From Sulfobacillus benefaciens (GTDB lineage Bacteria; Bacillota; Sulfobacillia; Sulfobacillales; Sulfobacillaceae): a stretch of 58,209 nucleotides of DNA. A model generated the notes under the pieces. The model did not search any database, was not told the DNA's origin, and was given only the letters and a program-made list of their open reading frames with translations. The stretch is from positions 1 to 58,209 of the forward strand of contig PXYW01000014.1 in the NCBI GenBank assembly GCA_003023695.1. The letters run 5' to 3'. Below, piece by piece: positions 57,301-58,209 of the stretch. Both the position numbers and the translations under genes were made by a program. How positions within the stretch are numbered: position 1 is the stretch's first letter; the number at the start of each line of letters is the position of its first letter.

Positions 57301-57772
57301 ACCCGGGTGGTGCAATCGGGTTAGGGGTTGTAATCGAGAGGGCCACGGTCTGGCCATCTAAAAAGGCCACATGTTGGAGCCGTCCCCAAGCGTATGCGCA
57401 TTCAGTAAGCCGAGAGAAGATCGTTCCGCCTAGCACGTCACTGATGACACTCCTCCCTTCCAGGACCGTCTGAATCCCGTTGCTCTGCGTGGCACGGGCC
57501 CGTTGCAGATTTGTCACGCTTCCAATACACCCCGGTTGCTTCCGCCGAGGCCAAAGATCGCACAAAAGAGGGAACACGATATCGGGCGCATCATAGCGCA
57601 ATCACCACCAATTTTCATTGGGGTGTTCCGCGCGCGGGGCAAGGGTGTTTCGCCATCGAAGACACGATACCCGATAAATCAGAGTGCTACAGCAAAATAC
57701 CCCAACTCGACCCGTAAAACGAGCGCGGAGCCAGGGTGTTTCGCGACCGGTTTGTTGCTAGAAAAACGCCGT
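57301..57772. other. 472-bp region without a supported gene
   Basis: A leftward open frame (57128-57601) has no ribosome site and no recognisable domain. GGTGTTTCGC or GGTGTTCCGC occurs three times (about 57623, 57646 and 57739), as may be seen at insertion-sequence ends. No transposase is identifiable. Confidence 0.5.
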
Positions 57773-58147
57773 CTATTCGGAGAACTCTTCTTGGGGTAAT
57801 GGATGTAGCGCCGTGCTAGGAATAGCTGCCGAATCTAACTTGTTTTGTGGTCGAATCACTCGCAATGTGCCACGGAGGTTTCGCTTCTTCGGCCCTCGAT
57901 GGCTAAGGCTCACCGCTGCTAAGGCAATCGTAGGTAGAGAAAACGCTCCGCTGAGAATTATCATTTCAGCAAATTGGTGACTTGCTGCCAAACGGGCTAG
58001 GTAAAGCAACAGGATGATATCAAAACCAAACAGGTTTACCATCACTAATTTGATTACCAAGTCTGCAAACGAGGTGTTTGCACCCCTGTGTGCAGCAACT
58101 TTTTGGGGCTTTCCCACAACACGCAAATGCCCGCCGCCTGGCATCAT
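57773..58147 (-). CDS. Small membrane protein, unknown function
   Basis: 124 residues. Two TM segments, about 31-52 (VIKLVMVNLFGFDIILLLYLA) and 62-82 (MIILSGAFSLPTIALAAVSL), then a polar C-terminal tail of 40 residues. No family recognised. ATG 58147 follows AAGGAGG with 8-base spacing. Confidence 0.6.
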   Translation of the reverse strand: MMPGGGHLRVVGKPQKVAAHRGANTSFADLVIKLVMVNLFGFDIILLLYLARLAASHQFAEMIILSGAFSLPTIALAAVSLSHRGPKKRNLRGTLRVIRPQNKLDSAAIPSTALHPLPQEEFSE

Positions 58148-58209
58148 GACATTACCCTCCTTGTGGATGTTTCTAATACCCCTTATGGCTCATATGAGGT
58201 CGCCAAACC

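Noticed and set aside
57128-57601. Leftward 157-codon frame as a gene
   Set aside because: No ribosome site, no recognisable domain, and it overlaps the decayed aldo/keto reductase copy.

Overview
The window reads as the chromosomal replication-origin region of a spore-forming Firmicute, most like Sulfobacillus or a close relative. Three things point there: the gene order around dnaA, the sporulation-linked genes yyaC and spore-type lonC, and the mixture of firmicute and deep-branching features. The genus is inferred from gene content; no rRNA is present to confirm it.

Layout. 1-223 is the edge of an IS66-type element. 450-525 is tRNA-Thr. 609-4609 holds an Nramp-family transporter under a Fur/MntR-like box, a frameshifted membrane-protein pseudogene, an L,D-transpeptidase and small membrane proteins. 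4606-21421 is a long leftward block running away from the origin: class II aldolase, tRNA-Gly, purA, dnaB, lonC, rplI, rpsR, ssb, rpsF, DUF951, mscS, cvpA-like, a TPR protein, ykvI, (yyaC, rightward), DUF4446, DUF554, parB, parA, rsmG, yidC, yidD, rnpA, rpmH. Three TGTTCC-NNNN-GGAACA palindromes near parAB are candidate parS sites. 21422-23368 is the origin: DnaA-box clusters on both sides of dnaA, with a DnaA-trio-like run and an AT-rich stretch just before dnaN. 23369-32412 runs rightward: dnaN, recF, a DciA-like gene, remB-like, gyrB, gyrA, pdxS, pdxT. 32425-35643 is serine-themed: a T-box leader with a UCC specifier, mtnA, serS, a membrane protein and tRNA-Ser(UGA). A D-aminoacylase, tRNA-Ser(GCU) and tRNA-Arg(ACG) follow. 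Just downstream is a 1-kb segment with a MazEF-type toxin-antitoxin pair, ending in a decayed copy of the tRNA-Arg 3' half.

39423-52087 is the most interesting region, a self-contained oxalate-catabolism cluster. It has an OxlT-type oxalate/formate antiporter, formyl-CoA:oxalate CoA-transferase (frc), oxalyl-CoA decarboxylase (oxc), a lone PAS-domain protein, an NAD-linked formate dehydrogenase in four separate subunits, two related LysR regulators and two small membrane proteins. Together these would import oxalate, convert it through oxalyl-CoA and formyl-CoA to formate and CO2, and oxidise formate to CO2 with capture of NADH. The catalytic formate dehydrogenase gene carries an in-frame UGA exactly where the catalytic Cys/Sec sits. 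A hairpin with a GGUCU loop follows directly, so it reads as a selenocysteine protein that routine gene calling would cut into two pieces.

52088-58209 is an accessory tail: an aldo/keto reductase, a decayed MFS transporter, an ECF sigma factor / membrane anti-sigma-like / lipoprotein operon, a decayed duplicate of the aldo/keto reductase 5' end, and a small membrane protein.
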